This document shows, one piece after another, positions 45,099 to 57,263 of a stretch of DNA of 64,000 nucleotides. Positions within the stretch are counted from its first letter, which is position 1, and the number at the start of each line of letters is the position of its first letter. Made by a program: the position numbers and the translations under genes. This DNA is from Vitis vinifera (lineage: Eukaryota > Streptophyta > Magnoliopsida > Vitales > Vitaceae). Under the pieces are notes generated by a model, which did no database searches, was not told where the DNA came from, and worked only from the letters and a program-made list of their open reading frames with translations. The stretch covers positions 17,077,001-17,141,000 of the forward strand of contig NC_081816.1 in NCBI RefSeq assembly GCF_030704535.1, in the 5' to 3' direction.

Positions 45099-46240
45099 TT
45101 ATAGGGCTTGTTTAGGCATCAAGAAATTATTTAAGCACAACAAAAGACAATACAAGCCTTATCCACAAATCATAATGGAACGTTTGGATAAGCAACCAAA
45201 GAAGAAAAGGATTCATTAAGAAGCTTATTGGTTGAATCCATGTTTCTAACATGATCAGGAAAACTTTTCTAATAAGCCAAAAGTTATTGGAAGTGTCATG
45301 GATGTTAATGATCAGAAAGTTGTGAAAGGAAAGTATGAAATGATGAATGAATTAAAGTTGTTTTGTGATCGATTGGGAAGTTTTGGAAAAGACCTTGGTT
45401 ATTCTTCACGTGAAGTACTTCAACCTGGTGAAAAATAATTTATTAGTGTGTTTGTTTTTTTTCATTAATTACCTACTTACTATTTAATATTTACTAATGT
45501 GCTTTAAGTTTAAAATATAGATTATTATATTTTTAAACTAGCTAATGCTTTTTTTCCCTTATTTTGAATGTGAAAATAGTAACTAGATGAATGATAAAGG
45601 CTACATGGATACAGTGCACCATATTTACAAAAGTTGGCCATTTAAATATTAAGTCAAACTTCATCGTCTTCCAGATGTGAGAAGAATCGGACTATGTTTA
45701 AACATATACATACCAAAAAAAGTAATAGATTGGAACATCAAAGGCTTAATGAACTTGTATACATTCATTACAATTTGCAGCTAAAAAATCGATATAAATA
45801 AATTTAAATTTTTTTATATATAATTATCAATAATTATATGCTTTTATTTTTTAGGTTGTACAACAAGAAAATGACCTATGATCCCATTGATTATGCATGC
45901 ATTGATAAAACCGATTTTTGGATAGTTGATGAGGATGAGCCAGGAGACCTAGATGTCAAAGAATTGGAAAATCTTATATATGAAGAAGGGTTAATTCCAA
46001 TAAACGAAGTAGAAAGTTCAAATTCAACTGCTCACATTGATTAGTAGAATATGTAAACTTATAAAAGTCCAATAATTACTATTTTTTCTTTAAAAATGAT
46101 TTCTTGTTAATACATATTTAATTTTTTTTGTAGATGATGAGGATGGTGGTGGCGTGGCTCTAGAAGGAGTTGATTTGGAGAACTTTGGTTTTTCAAATGC
46201 ACTTTTTGAATCTCCATATCCCAAATTTCAAAATGAATAA
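45099..46240 (+). pseudogene. hAT transposase copy 2, C-terminal part
   Basis: It starts abruptly after the gypsy fragment with sequence matching 39,590 onward in copy 1 (AGGCATnnAGAAATTATTTAA). It holds the dimerization region (near 45,650-45,790, HIHTKKSNRLEHQRLNELVY), an exon from 45,855 (LYNKKMTYDPIDYACIDKTD) after a TTTTTTAG acceptor, and a last exon from 46,134 (DDEDGGGVALEGVDLENFGF) to the TAA at 46,238. The last exon is open here but shifted in copy 1. The N-terminal half is absent, displaced or deleted by the gypsy/LTR3 insertions. Confidence 0.8.
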
Positions 46241-49200
46241 CAACATGAATTTTATATTTATTAGTATGAAAAACTCTTCATGAATACTCAAATATTGACA
46301 TGTTATATTTTGAGTAACTATTTAAGTGTTGTGGTTGACATTCATATTATGGATAATGTATTAACAACTCTTTGATAACTATTTAAGTTTTCTAAGCCCA
46401 TGCATTGGATTTTTTTTTTTTTTAGTTACTCTCTAAGTCCAATATAAATAGCATCTAGAGCTTTTGGATCTTTGTTAAAAGTGTTTCAAAAAAAGGAAAG
46501 AAAAATTACATTGTTTTCTAGGCATTGTTCTAGAGCACAAAGGGTGAAAGTATAAGTTCTTTCATCAACCTTTAAGGGAAGCCCATGCAATATGATATTC
46601 CTGATCTCTTCTTCTTCATTGTTTCATGGGTGTGATGAGTGAACTCATGGATGATATGATGATTAATATGTGAGCTTTGAGGAATTCAAAAGGTAAGATA
46701 CCAGAATATACATAGTCTTCATTCTTGTGATTCCATGTGTTACTAGCTACCCAGAATTATCAATTCTTAGTGTGGTTAATTGATTTTCAATAAGCGTAAA
46801 TCTTTAGGAAAATGATAAAATAATGTGACCAAGAGAGTTTCCCCGAAGGTTCATTCTCTACAAAATTTTAATGGACTTTGAATAGGTTTTTTATTTTTAA
46901 AAATAAAAAATAGTATGGGTCCTTATATAAATAATAGAGATTTATCTTAAACATAAATAATTTTAAAAATAACTTAAAATTTTGAAGTGAATATTTTTTA
47001 GTTCACTTGAAATTTTAGTTATAAAGAGCATATAGGATAAGTTTTCAACCATTTCTATAAATTTGCTTATTTTTTGCATACAAAATGGTTTTCAAAATTT
47101 TTTATTTTATTTTTATTTTGATGTAATAGGTGTTGAATGGTAATTTGAAGGTTTAATATTAAGCTTAATTTATTGAGCTAAGTTTATCCAACCCATGAAA
47201 AGTTTTCTCTTCCCTTGCATTTGGCTATTAATTTATTTTAGGAATTCTCTAAGTCAAAATATAAATAACATAGGGCTTTGGGATCTTGGTGAAAATTGGT
47301 GCAGAAAAAGGAAAGGAAAATTTAGGTTATTTTCCAGGCATTGCTCTAGAGCTACATGGGTGAAGGTATGAGTTCTTTCATCAATGTTTTGAGGAATCCC
47401 TTACGGTATGATCTCTTCTTATTGATTGTTTTATGGGTGTGGTGAGTGAGTTCATGGATGACATCTTTGACAAGTGGTATGTGTGCTTTAAGGAATTCAG
47501 AGAGGTAGAGACCATAATATACATACTCTTCATGAGATTTCTTGTGATTCTATATTTTACTAGCTACCTAGAATTATCAATTCTCAATTAGTTGATTGAT
47601 TTTCGATAAGCATAAAATTTGAAGCAAATGATAAAATAATGTGACCAGGAAAGTTTGTTCAAGGTTCATTTTCTACAAAATTTAAGTGGACTTTGAATAC
47701 ATTTTTCATTTTTGAAAATAAAGGATAATATGTGTTCTTATAGAAATAATAGTGATTTATTTTAGAAATAATATTGATTTATTTTAAAAATAAATAATTT
47801 TAAAAATAGCTTAAAATTTTGAAGTTAGCATTTTTTTGTTCACATGAAACTTTAGTTATAGAAAGCATATAGCATAGGTTTTCAAATTTTTCTATCAAAA
47901 TTTTTATTTTTTGTTTAGAAAAGGTTTTTGAAATTTTATTTTTATTTTGATTTAATAGACCCTAAATGGGTAATTTTAAGGGTTAATATTATATGCAAAA
48001 TTTGTTGAGCTTAGTATATCCAACCCATGAAAAGTTTTCTAAGCCCATGCATTAGGCTATTTATTTTAGGTATTCTCTTTGATTAAATATAAATAAAATC
48101 GAGGGCTTTTAGATCTTGGTAAAATGTAGTTTAGAAAAGGGAAAGAAAGACTAGCTTGTTTTTTTGGCACTATTCTAGAGCTTAGAGGGTGAAGGTATAA
48201 GTTCTTTCATCAACCTTTTTGGGAAGCCCTTGTGGTATGATCTTCCTGATCTCTTCCTATTTATTGTTTTATGGGTGTGACAAGTGAGTTCACATATAGC
48301 ATCAAAGATGAGTTGATGTGAGCTGTGAGAAATTCAGAGATAAAAAGACCAGAATATACATACTCTTCATCATCCTTCTTGTTTCCATGTGTTACTAGCT
48401 ATCTAGAATTATCAATTCTCAATGTGGTTGATTGATTTTTTTATAAGCATAAATCTTTAGGTAAATGATAAAATAATTTGATCGAGAAAGTTTGTTCAAG
48501 GTTCATTTTCAAATTTAAGTGGACTTTCAAATTTTTTTATTTATTTTTAGTATGAATTCTTATATGAATAATAGAGATTTATCTAAAACATAAATAACTT
48601 TAAAAATAGCTTAAAAAATTGAAGTTAATAGTTTTTAGTTTACTTGAAATTTTAGTTATAGAGAGCATAAATAAGATAAGTTTTCAATTTTTTTCTATAA
48701 AATTTTTTATCTTTTGTATGGAAAAAGTTTTCGAGAATTTTTATTTAATAGATCTTGAATTGTAATTTAAAGGGTTAATATTAAGGTAAATTTGTTGAGC
48801 TAAGTTTAGCTAGCCCATGAAAAGTTTCTTCTCCCATGCATTGGGCTATATATTTGAGGAATTCTCTAAGTCAAAATATAAATAGCATCTAGGGCTTTGG
48901 AATCTTGTTCAAAATTGGTTCAAAAAATGGAAAGAAAAATTAGGTTGATTTTTGGGCATTGTTCTAGAGCTTAATGGGGGAAGGTACAAGTTCTTTCATC
49001 AATGTTTTGGGGAAGTTGCTGCAATCTAATCTCTTCTGGAACTCTTTTGTTCATTGTTTTATGGGTGTGATGAGTGAGCACATGGTTGTTGTGCTTGATG
49101 AGTGGTATGTGAGCTATAAGGAATTTAGAAAGGAATAAACCAAAATATACATACTCTTCATCAGCTTTCTTGTGATTCCATGTGTTACTAGCTATCTAGA

Positions 49201-50300
49201 ATTATCAATTCTCAATGTGGTTGATTTATTTTCTTTAAGCATAAATCTTTAGGTAAATGATTAAATAATGTGATTGTGAGAGTTTGCTCAAGGTTCATTA
49301 TCCACAAAATTTAATTGGACTTTGAATACATTTTTTATTTTTGAAAATAAAATATAGTATGAGCTCTTATATAAATAATAGAGATTTATCTTAAAAATAA
49401 ATGTTTTGAAAAATAGAAGAAAAAATTGAATTTTATAGTTTTTTGTTCACTTGAAACTTCAGTTATCGAAAGCATATAAGATAAGTTTTCAATTTGCTAT
49501 ATATATATATATATATTTAAATTTTTGTATAGAAATGGTTTTCAAAAGGTTTTATTTTATTTTTATTTTTATTTAATAGATCTTAAATGGGTAATTTTAA
49601 AGGTTATTTTAAGCTAAATTTGTTGAGCTATGTTTATCCAACCCTTGAAAAGTTCTCTAAGCCAGTTGATTGTGTTATTTATTTTAAGTATTCTATAAGT
49701 CCAAATATAAATAGCATTTAGGGCTTTGGGATCTTGGTAAAAAGTAGTTCAAAAAGAGGAAAGAAAAATGAAGTTATTTTTTAGGTACAGTTCTAGAGCT
49801 CAAAGGGTGAAGGTATAAGTTCTTTCATCAACCTTTTGACGATACATACGCCTACGGTATGATCTCTTCTTGTTCATTGTTTTATGGATGTGAGCAATGA
49901 GCTCATGAATGGCGTCTTTTGAGGAATTCATAGAGGAAGAGACATGAATATGTGTAGTCTTCATTGACTTTCTTGTGATTGCATGTGTTACTAGCTACCT
50001 AGAATTACCAATTCTTAGTGTAGTTGATTGATTTTTGATAAGCATAAATCTTTAGGTAAATGATAAAATAATGTGATTAGTAGAGTTTGCTTAAGGTTCA
50101 TTTTTAAAAAAAAATTTAAGTGGACATTGGATACATTTTATATTTTTGAAAATTAAAAATAGTATGAGTTCTTATGTAAATAATAGAGATTTATCTTAAA
50201 AATATCTTAAAAATTTGAAGTTAACAGTTTTTTGTTCACTTGAATTTCTGTTATAAAAACCAAATAAGATAAGCTTTGGATTTTTTCTATAAAATTTTTT
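46241..50300 (+). repeat. Five tandem ~0.8-kb repeats carrying a UGT-derived piece
   Basis: The anchor AGTGAGTTCATGGATGACAT-like occurs at 46,638, 47,445, 48,283, 49,073 and about 49,896, that is at steps of 807, 838, 790 and 823 bp. Each unit has CCATGCATTGGnCTAT, AATATAAATAGCATC, CATTGTTCTAGAGC, TTCTTTCATCAACC, the anchor, TTACTAGCTACCTAGAATTATCAATTCTC, and a long AT-rich tail. The anchor and the following ~60 bp align with UGT N-terminal coding DNA read antisense (compare 53,022-53,095 and 55,530-55,605). No long frame runs through the units. After the last unit the DNA continues into the UGT B 3' flank. Confidence 0.85.
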
Positions 50301-51884
50301 AATTTTTGTATAGAAGTTATTATTTCTATTAATCCATGTAAGATTTAAGTGAATTTTTATTTTATTTTTATTTTGATTTAATAGATTTTGAATTCGTAAT
50401 TTAAGACTTAAAATTGAGCTAAATTAAGATAATTTACTTATATAATTATCTATCAATCCAATTTTTGTATTAAAAATGATTTTCTTTTAATTATAAGTTA
50501 ATTATGTATATAAAAAATTAATTTTCAACATTCTTTAAATAAAAATATATATTATATAGCAATGAGTATCCTTGCAACAAGAGTAAGGAATAGAAATAAT
50601 ACATATTACCATCTATGTATTTATTTTCTTTCTAATATTAAATGGTTCCTCTACACATCTAATTGGAATCAATATTTTGAGGGAATATATGTGGTATCTT
50701 TCATCAAATGGGGAAAAAGTTCATGGCATTATATATTTATAAACTCCTTTTAATTTTATACACAAGATTTAAAGTTGTGAGCAGATTTTTGGGTTTAGAA
50801 CAAACAATATGTAGATGATTGAAAGAATAATATCTATATTGTTGAGAGTGAGCCATTAAAAATGGTATTAGAGTTGATCGTTGACCCTCTAGTTTGAGAA
50901 TTTGTTTGACCATCCTAATCTTAGGGGATATGATGGGTTGGACTGCAAACAAACAATATCTACACAATTAGGAGTAGATCATTACAATACATCCCATCTA
51001 ATCTAATCTTTAGATGATTGAATAACAACTTCAATTATCAATTTCCATGTATATTTATCTTTCATTAAACGAAAGGGAAGGACAAATTGATAATTCAATA
51101 TTGTATACATAATCATTTTCGTGTTTAAATTTATTTTTATTTTTTTGAAAGACTTTTTTCACATCTTTTAGTAATTTTCTTTTAAAAAAAAAAATTAGTC
51201 ACATGCTCTCAACTCTCTTCACAATCAAATCTAAAGAACTTGTAATTCTAAATCCTTATCTCCATAACAATCACCTTCTTCATGTAGCTACCTCCTAATT
51301 CAAAAAGGCTCCAATTAGAATCATTTTGAGTCTATTGATCTCTTACATGCTTGGATGCCTTGATATGCATTGATGAGATGTTAGTTTCTAAAATCCATAC
51401 CAACACATCAAATAGTTTGAGAACATTGATTTGCTCTTAGAGCATCATGCTTGCAGAAAAGAAGATAAACACAGCCCAAAAATTAATTAAATTTCTATCA
51501 ATGTATATCTCAAATGGACGGTTGTCTCTAATAGTGATCCAATTCAACAAATTCTTATATCTATTCATCTCAGCAAACCAAATTCAGTAGGGTTTATGGA
51601 TTTTTAATTATATAGTTGATGTTTTTACTAGTCCAGCTTCCTACAGGAAAATGCTCAATTGTGTATTCATTGATCAATGAGATCGACATATGACTAAATT
51701 CATGCCCTTGTGAACTTGTTTCACTAAATAATAAAGAGAGAACACATTTCCTAGTTTGAAAGGTCAAATTTCTTGACATCATCAAAGAAATATTTGGGCA
51801 TTGAAATAAAGGAGATGATAAATTAATTTATTAGAGCCTACAATGCACCTTTTCCTTTCATAGTAGTATAAAATAATTCATACA
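50301..51884 (-). repeat. 3' flank of UGT copy B, duplicate of 25,470-27,021
   Basis: AT-rich DNA without a gene, colinear with the DNA downstream of UGT copy A. It includes the ~180-bp dispersed repeat at 50,597-50,775. The end near 51,827 holds the poly(A) signal of UGT B. Confidence 0.8.
51827..51832 (-). terminator. Poly(A) signal AATAAA of UGT copy B
   Basis: AATAAA on the minus strand, about 55 bases after the TAA stop at 51,885. Position and sequence fit a plant near-upstream element. Confidence 0.5.
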
Positions 51885-53318
51885 TTAGGTATCCCGTCTT
51901 TGTTTCTGACATGGAATGTTGGCCACCACGTCTTCAATAAAATGGCCTAAAGAAAAGTGTGAAGAGCCACCATCTATCATGACTCTTCTACTTATTTTTT
52001 GCATTTCTTTCTTCTTCTGCCTCACTTCACTATTAATATTCATTAGGTTCCTTAATCCATTTTCAATCTCATGAGCACTTACAACATAATCACTATCCTC
52101 ATTGTAATCTATTTTAATTTCTATCGCCAACCCCAAATCTTTCACCATTTGAAATGCGTTGATTTGTTGTTCTGCATATATTGGCCAAGTGGCTATTGGA
52201 ACACCATACCATACGCTTTCTAGCAAAGAATTCCATCCACAATGAGATACAAATCCTCCAACAGCTGAGTGGGATAAAACCGCTACTTGTGGAGCCCATC
52301 CAATCACCTTTCCAATTCTAGCTGTCCGATGTAAAAATCCTTCTGGTAGAACTTCCTCAATACTTTCATAGTCGATTGGAAAATCCATTTTACCCTTTGG
52401 GGGAGGTTGGCGAAGGGACCACAAGAAGCGATGCCCACTGTGCTCTAGCCCATATGCTATCTCCTTGATCTGATCCGCACCAAAGCTTCCCCTGCTCCCG
52501 AAGCACAGGAAAACAACTGACGATGGAGGCTGATCATCAAGCCAGCTCATAATGGCACTAGCATCTTGTTGACACCCACCAGATCCCATTCGGGTGTTGA
52601 GTATGGGTCCAACGGGATACACCTTGGGTACTGTACTGCCAGAAAGTGATCGAACAGCATGTGATTCAAGCTCAATAAATGTATTTACCAGAATACCCTT
52701 GACTTCTCTGAATCTCCTCGTGTAATAAAGAAGCATCTCAGCCCCTCCGCTTTCCTTGTCAAACATCCGAGAAGGGAAGACCTTACCCGGAACTGAGATC
52801 GCGAAACTCGGAACATCCAACTCAGCATCCGAGTCCTTGAACTCATTGAAATCCAAGCCCTCATAATCATGGAGGAACTGAAGATGCAACAGGAAGCCAA
52901 GAAAAGCAGCGCTGGAAGTGAAGAAGAGATAGGAAGGCACCCCAAACTCATTGGCCACATCAATCATGTGGGTGCAGAACATATCAATAACGAACCCTGC
53001 GAGACGAACCGAGTTGGAGCGAGTGAGCTCGTGGATGGCGTCTCTGACGACTGGGATGTGAGCTTTGAGGAGTTCAGAGAGGAAGAAACCAGACGGCGTG
53101 GTACTGGAGCCGACCTCTACAGGAGGAAGTGTAACGAAACGTATGGAATCAGAGTCCGTGTCCATACCATCAATGGACTCAAACGGAAACTTCATGATGA
53201 TGATCGTGATTGAGAATCGGGGGTCTCGCTGAGTAATCAGCTTTGCAATCTCCAGTGCAGACGTAAGGTGGCCGATGATAGGAAATGGGATGAAGACCAG
53301 CTCAGTTTGCTCCATCAC
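51885..53318 (-). CDS. UDP-glycosyltransferase, UGT71-like (copy B), intact
   Basis: 477 residues, single exon, as usual for this family (450-500). It should move glucose from UDP-glucose to a hydroxyl of a small molecule in the cytosol. The acceptor cannot be read from sequence; UGT71 relatives act on flavonoids, phenylpropanoids and hormones. Seen: the N-terminal GT-B half opens MMEQTELVFIPFPIIGH with the catalytic His at residue 17 and a likely partner Asp at 112 (FVIDMFC). The 44-residue PSPG box spans 341-384, WAPQVAVLSHSAVGG ... [10 protein letters not shown] ... WPIYAEQ, with the final Gln that favours UDP-glucose. A C-terminal helix rich in Lys follows (433-446). No signal peptide. 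Two ATGs in a row start it; either may be used. It has no lesions, in contrast to copies A and C, so it is the only probable functional host gene here. Confidence 0.95.
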   Translation of the reverse strand: MMEQTELVFIPFPIIGHLTSALEIAKLITQRDPRFSITIIIMKFPFESIDGMDTDSDSIRFVTLPPVEVGSSTTPSGFFLSELLKAHIPVVRDAIHELTRSNSVRLAGFVIDMFCTHMIDVANEFGVPSYLFFTSSAAFLGFLLHLQFLHDYEGLDFNEFKDSDAELDVPSFAISVPGKVFPSRMFDKESGGAEMLLYYTRRFREVKGILVNTFIELESHAVRSLSGSTVPKVYPVGPILNTRMGSGGCQQDASAIMSWLDDQPPSSVVFLCFGSRGSFGADQIKEIAYGLEHSGHRFLWSLRQPPPKGKMDFPIDYESIEEVLPEGFLHRTARIGKVIGWAPQVAVLSHSAVGGFVSHCGWNSLLESVWYGVPIATWPIYAEQQINAFQMVKDLGLAIEIKIDYNEDSDYVVSAHEIENGLRNLMNINSEVRQKKKEMQKISRRVMIDGGSSHFSLGHFIEDVVANIPCQKQRRDT

Positions 53319-53385
53319 TAACTAGCAGTTACTGCAAAGAGAGGAAAAATGGGATGTTTTGAGGGCTTTGCAGTGGTGTGACACT

Positions 53386-53391
53386 CTTATA
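53386..53391 (-). promoter_or_regulatory. TATA-like box of UGT copy B
   Basis: TATAAG on the minus strand, 68 bases before the first ATG. Copy A has TATTATAAGAG at the same place. In copy C about eight bases covering the box are missing (GTGACACTAGTGGCTGG instead of GACACTCTTATACTTGTGGC), so C has lost it. Confidence 0.5.
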
Positions 53392-54498
53392 CTTGTGGCT
53401 GGATAGTATTGGAGGACAAAGGAAGTGATGTCAGGGCTTTGCTGGTTCAATTTATTTTCCTTATCGTTTTTCTATGATTGTGGTTGGTCTTGGTTGAAAA
53501 TTGAGGCAAAAGTGGGTTTCTCGATGTATCCCATGTATTTTAATATAAAACCAGCAACGAAATTATGATTCATGTTCCCTGGACGAAGGGTTCGAATATG
53601 CTACACCTTTCAAATAAAGTTCTTGGGGATCTTTGGGCCAAAATTTGTAAAGCCATCTTCTATTGGTTTAAAGTTCTAAATAAAAATTATAAATGAATAA
53701 AAATATATTAATACTTATAAATAAAAAAAATGCTTTGACATAAATGAATGATATTTTTATTAATAAAAAATATAAATGAATAAAAATATCTTTTTTTCAA
53801 ATTGCTTTAACATAAATGAATGATATTTTTATTAAAAAAATATTATCATTTTCGATATTGTTTTTTTTTTTAAAAAAGAGCATTGTTCGAATTAGAGACT
53901 ATTTTAATCATTTTAATCAAATATCTATATATTTTTTTTCTAATGGTTTTTCATTAGCCAAACAAAATGAGGAAGAAATGTTATGTTGATATTAGAAACA
54001 TATTTCGGGACAATACTCACAATTTTTTGTACATAAATAGGATATATTAAATTAGTAACTTTTAAACTGATTCCGTTATCATATAGGTTGATTATTGGGA
54101 TTTAATTATTGCTTTTGATTAGAAATGTGAGAAATCATATAAGTCATAATCCAAAATATATTCAATCACATAAGAATATAAAAAATATTTAGAAAAAACA
54201 CTTATGAAGATTGTCTCAAACCAATAGGGTTTGTTGATTTTTAATTATATAGTTAATTTTATTACTAGTACCGGAAAATGCTCAATTGTGTATTCATTGA
54301 TCAATGAGATCGACATATGACTAAATTCATTCCCTTGTAAACTTGTTTTACTAAATAATAAAGAGATAGCACATTTCCTAGTTTGAAAGGTCAAATTTCT
54401 TGACTTTATTAAAGAAATTATTTGAACATTAAAATAAAGCATATGATAAATTAATTTATTAGAGCCTGCAATGCACCTTTTATAAAATAATTCATACA
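53392..54498. other. Spacer between UGT copies B and C
   Basis: The first ~280 bp are the UGT 5' flank shared with copies A and C. From 53,680 to 54,210 the DNA is AT-rich with imperfect repeats of AAATGAATAAAAATAT and TAAATGAATGATATTTTTAT and no gene. From 54,225 it is the shared UGT 3' flank, ending at copy C. Confidence 0.7.
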
Positions 54499-55828
54499 TT
54501 AGGTGTCACGTCTTTGTTGCTTGCATGGAATGTTGGCCACCATGTCTTTAATAAAATTAGTATTCATTAGGTTCCTTAATCCATTTTCAATCTCATGAGC
54601 ACTTACAATATGATCACGATCCTTATTGTAATCAATTTTAATTTCTACCGCCAACCCCAAATCTTTCACCATTTGAAATGCGTTGATTTGTTGTTCTGCA
54701 TATATTGGCCATGTGGCTACTGGAACACCGTACAATATGCTTTCTAGCAAAGAATTCCATCCACAATGAGATACAAATCCTCCAACAGCTGAGTGGGCTA
54801 AAACCGCTATTTGTGGAGCCCCTCCAATTCTAGCCGTCCGATGTAAAAATCCTTCTGGTAGAACTTCCTCAATATTTTCATAGTCGCTTGTAATCACTTT
54901 ACCCTTTGGGGGAGGTTGGTGAAGGGACCACAAGAAGCGATGCCCACTGTGCTCTAACGCATGTGATATCTCCTTGATTTTGATCCGCACCAAAGCTTCC
55001 CATGCTCCCGAAGCACAGGAAAACCACGGATGATGGAGGCTGATCATCAAGCCAGCTCATGATGGCACTAGCATCTTGTTGACCCCCATCAGATCCCCTT
55101 CTGGTGTTGAGTATGGGTCCAACCGGATACACTACGGGTACTGTACTGCCAGAAAGTGATTGAATAGCATGTGATTCAAGCTCAATAAATGTATTTATCA
55201 GAATACCCTTGACGTGTCTGAATCTCCTCGTGTGATGAAGAAGCATCTCGGCCCCTCTACTTTCCTTGTCAATCATCAAAGAAGGAAAGGCCTTACCCGG
55301 AACTGAGTTAGCAAAACTTGGAACCTCCAACTCAGCATCCGAGTCCTTGAACTCATTAATATCCAAGCCCTCATAATCATGGAGGAACTGCAGATGCAAC
55401 AGGAAGCCAAGAAAAGCAGCGCTGGGAGGGAAGAAGAGATAGGAAGGCACCCCAAACTCATCGGCCACATCAATCATGTGGGTGCAGAACATATCAACAA
55501 CGAACCCAGCGAGCCGAACCGGGTTGGAGCGAGTGAGCTCGTGGACAGCGTCTCTGACGAGTGGTATGTGAGCTTTGAGGAATTCAGAGAGGAAGAGACC
55601 AGACGGGGTCGCTCCGGAGCTGACCTCTACACGAGGAAGTGTGACGAACCGTACGGAATCAGAGTCCGTGTCCATACCATCAATGGTCTCAAACGGAAAC
55701 TTTATGATGAAGATCGTGACTGAGAATCGGGGGTTTCGCTGAGTAAGCAGCTTTGCAATCTCCAGTGCAGACGAAAGGTGGCCGATGGTAGGAAATGGGA
55801 TGAAGACCAGCTCAGTTTGCTCCATCAC
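54499..55828 (-). pseudogene. UGT71-like glycosyltransferase copy C, frameshifted
   Basis: The N-terminal 280 codons from 55,828 match copy B (MMEQTELVFIPFPTIGH, catalytic His kept). One extra base near 54,976-54,981 (GATTTTGATCC against GATCTGATCC in B) shifts the frame after GADQ. In the continuing frame a 12-bp deletion near 54,820 removes the first Trp of the PSPG box ([11 protein letters not shown]), and an in-frame 90-bp deletion near 54,555 removes 30 residues of the C-terminal helix region. The TATA-like box is also gone. The rest of the box ([10 protein letters not shown] ... WPIYAEQ) is intact. It is a pseudogene; closeness to copy A (for example [12 protein letters not shown]) suggests that A and C are nearer to each other than to B. 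Confidence 0.9.
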
Positions 55829-57263
55829 TAACTAGCAGTTACTGCAAAGAGAGAACGAAAGGGATGTTTCGAGGGCTTTGCGTGGTGGAGTGACACTAGT
55901 GGCTGGATAGTATTGCAGGGCAAAGGAACTGACGACAGGGCTTTGCTGGTTCACTCTATTTTCTTTATCGTTTTTGTATGATTGGTGGTTGGTCTTGGTT
56001 GAAGATTGACTCCTAGATTTATCACATTTTAATGTAAAACCAGCAACAAAATTATGATTCACGTTCCCTCGAGGAGGAAGGGTTCGGATAGCTACACCTT
56101 TCACATAAAGTTCTTCGATTTATGGGCCAAAATTTGTCAAGTCAAGGTTTGAAGTTTTAAATAAAAATTTTAAATGAATAAAAATATCTTACTTTTTAAA
56201 AAATTTCTGTAATGCACCAAATCCAAGGCTAAAATCATAATTAAAATAAATTAAACAATAATAAAAAAGTCTTTCCCTATTAAATATCTTTACCAATAAA
56301 TTAGAATTTTTTTATTTTTTCTTTTGAGTAAAACTCTTTTAGCTAAAGAATTGAAAAACGTAAAGATAATGATTTAAAAGTCTAGGGTTTAAAATTCAAA
56401 TTTTATAAATAAAATTTTAACTTTGAAATTATTATTTTAATTTTCTTAATTAGTTTTGATTCGTTTAAAATTATTTTTAAAGATTTTAATCTAAATTATA
56501 ATTTGTTTATTTAATTTTTTTTAGATTAAAATATTAAAAATTTATCAATACAAATTAATTTATTAATGGAGATAGGAAAATTTTGAATATTCAATTGAAT
56601 AGATAAAATAAATAAATACAAATAGAAGAAAATAAATTATAGGTTTAAACGAAATAAATAAAATAGTTCAGTTATGGGGGCTTTAGATTGAGGAAAAAAA
56701 TATAAGAAAGAAAAATGAATCTTGACCACGAGATTGTTTTTGAAAAAGAAAACAAATGGATTATAATAATAATAATAAATAAACAAATAGAAGACATGAG
56801 GGGACGTGGAGTGGCAGAGTAGTGTAGGCTTGAGAAGAAAAAAAAAACAAGATAGAAAGAAAAAGCGTGTGCACTGGAAAGGAAGTTAGATGTTGAAAAT
56901 AAAAAGTATTATAATAATAAATGATAATGATGACAGTAGGAAGAAACCTTGTTTTTATTTTGGGTTGTGTGTGCACTGAATACAGAGGGTAATGCCTTGG
57001 TTATGTAATGAATCTGAAAATTAATAAAAATAAAAATATTTAATTTTAAGCTAATAAATGAAATATTAGTAATAATAATAGTTTAATGTAATAAATAGAA
57101 AAAATATATTTTTGAGAAATTTAATTTTTAAAAAATAATAATAAATTAATAGAATCTTAGGAATAAATTTTGGAAAGATTCAAACTTCTATAAGAATTTA
57201 GAAACTTATGTATTAAATTGTTATTGATTAAGAAGTTAAAAATAATATAGATGACATAACATA
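55829..57263 (+). repeat. 5' flank of UGT copy C
   Basis: 55,829-56,200 matches the flank of copy A at 34,911-35,290. 56,440-57,040 is AT-rich DNA absent from the A flank. 57,055-57,263 matches 35,580-35,796. No gene seen; the frame at 56,761-56,976 (minus) has no family signature. Confidence 0.7.

Noticed and set aside
47200..50300. Extra UGT pseudogenes
   Set aside because: Only about 70 bp per unit resembles UGT; the rest of each unit has no UGT similarity, so they are repeats with a caught piece, not gene copies.
52869..53213. 114-codon frame antisense to UGT copy B (also 55,379-55,723 and 34,017-34,397)
   Set aside because: A frame opposite to a conserved coding region, kept in all copies only because the UGT codons are kept; no family signature.
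54499..55050. Separate small glycosyltransferase gene
   Set aside because: It overlaps the N-terminal frame of copy C and continues the same protein after one extra base; one pseudogene, not two genes.
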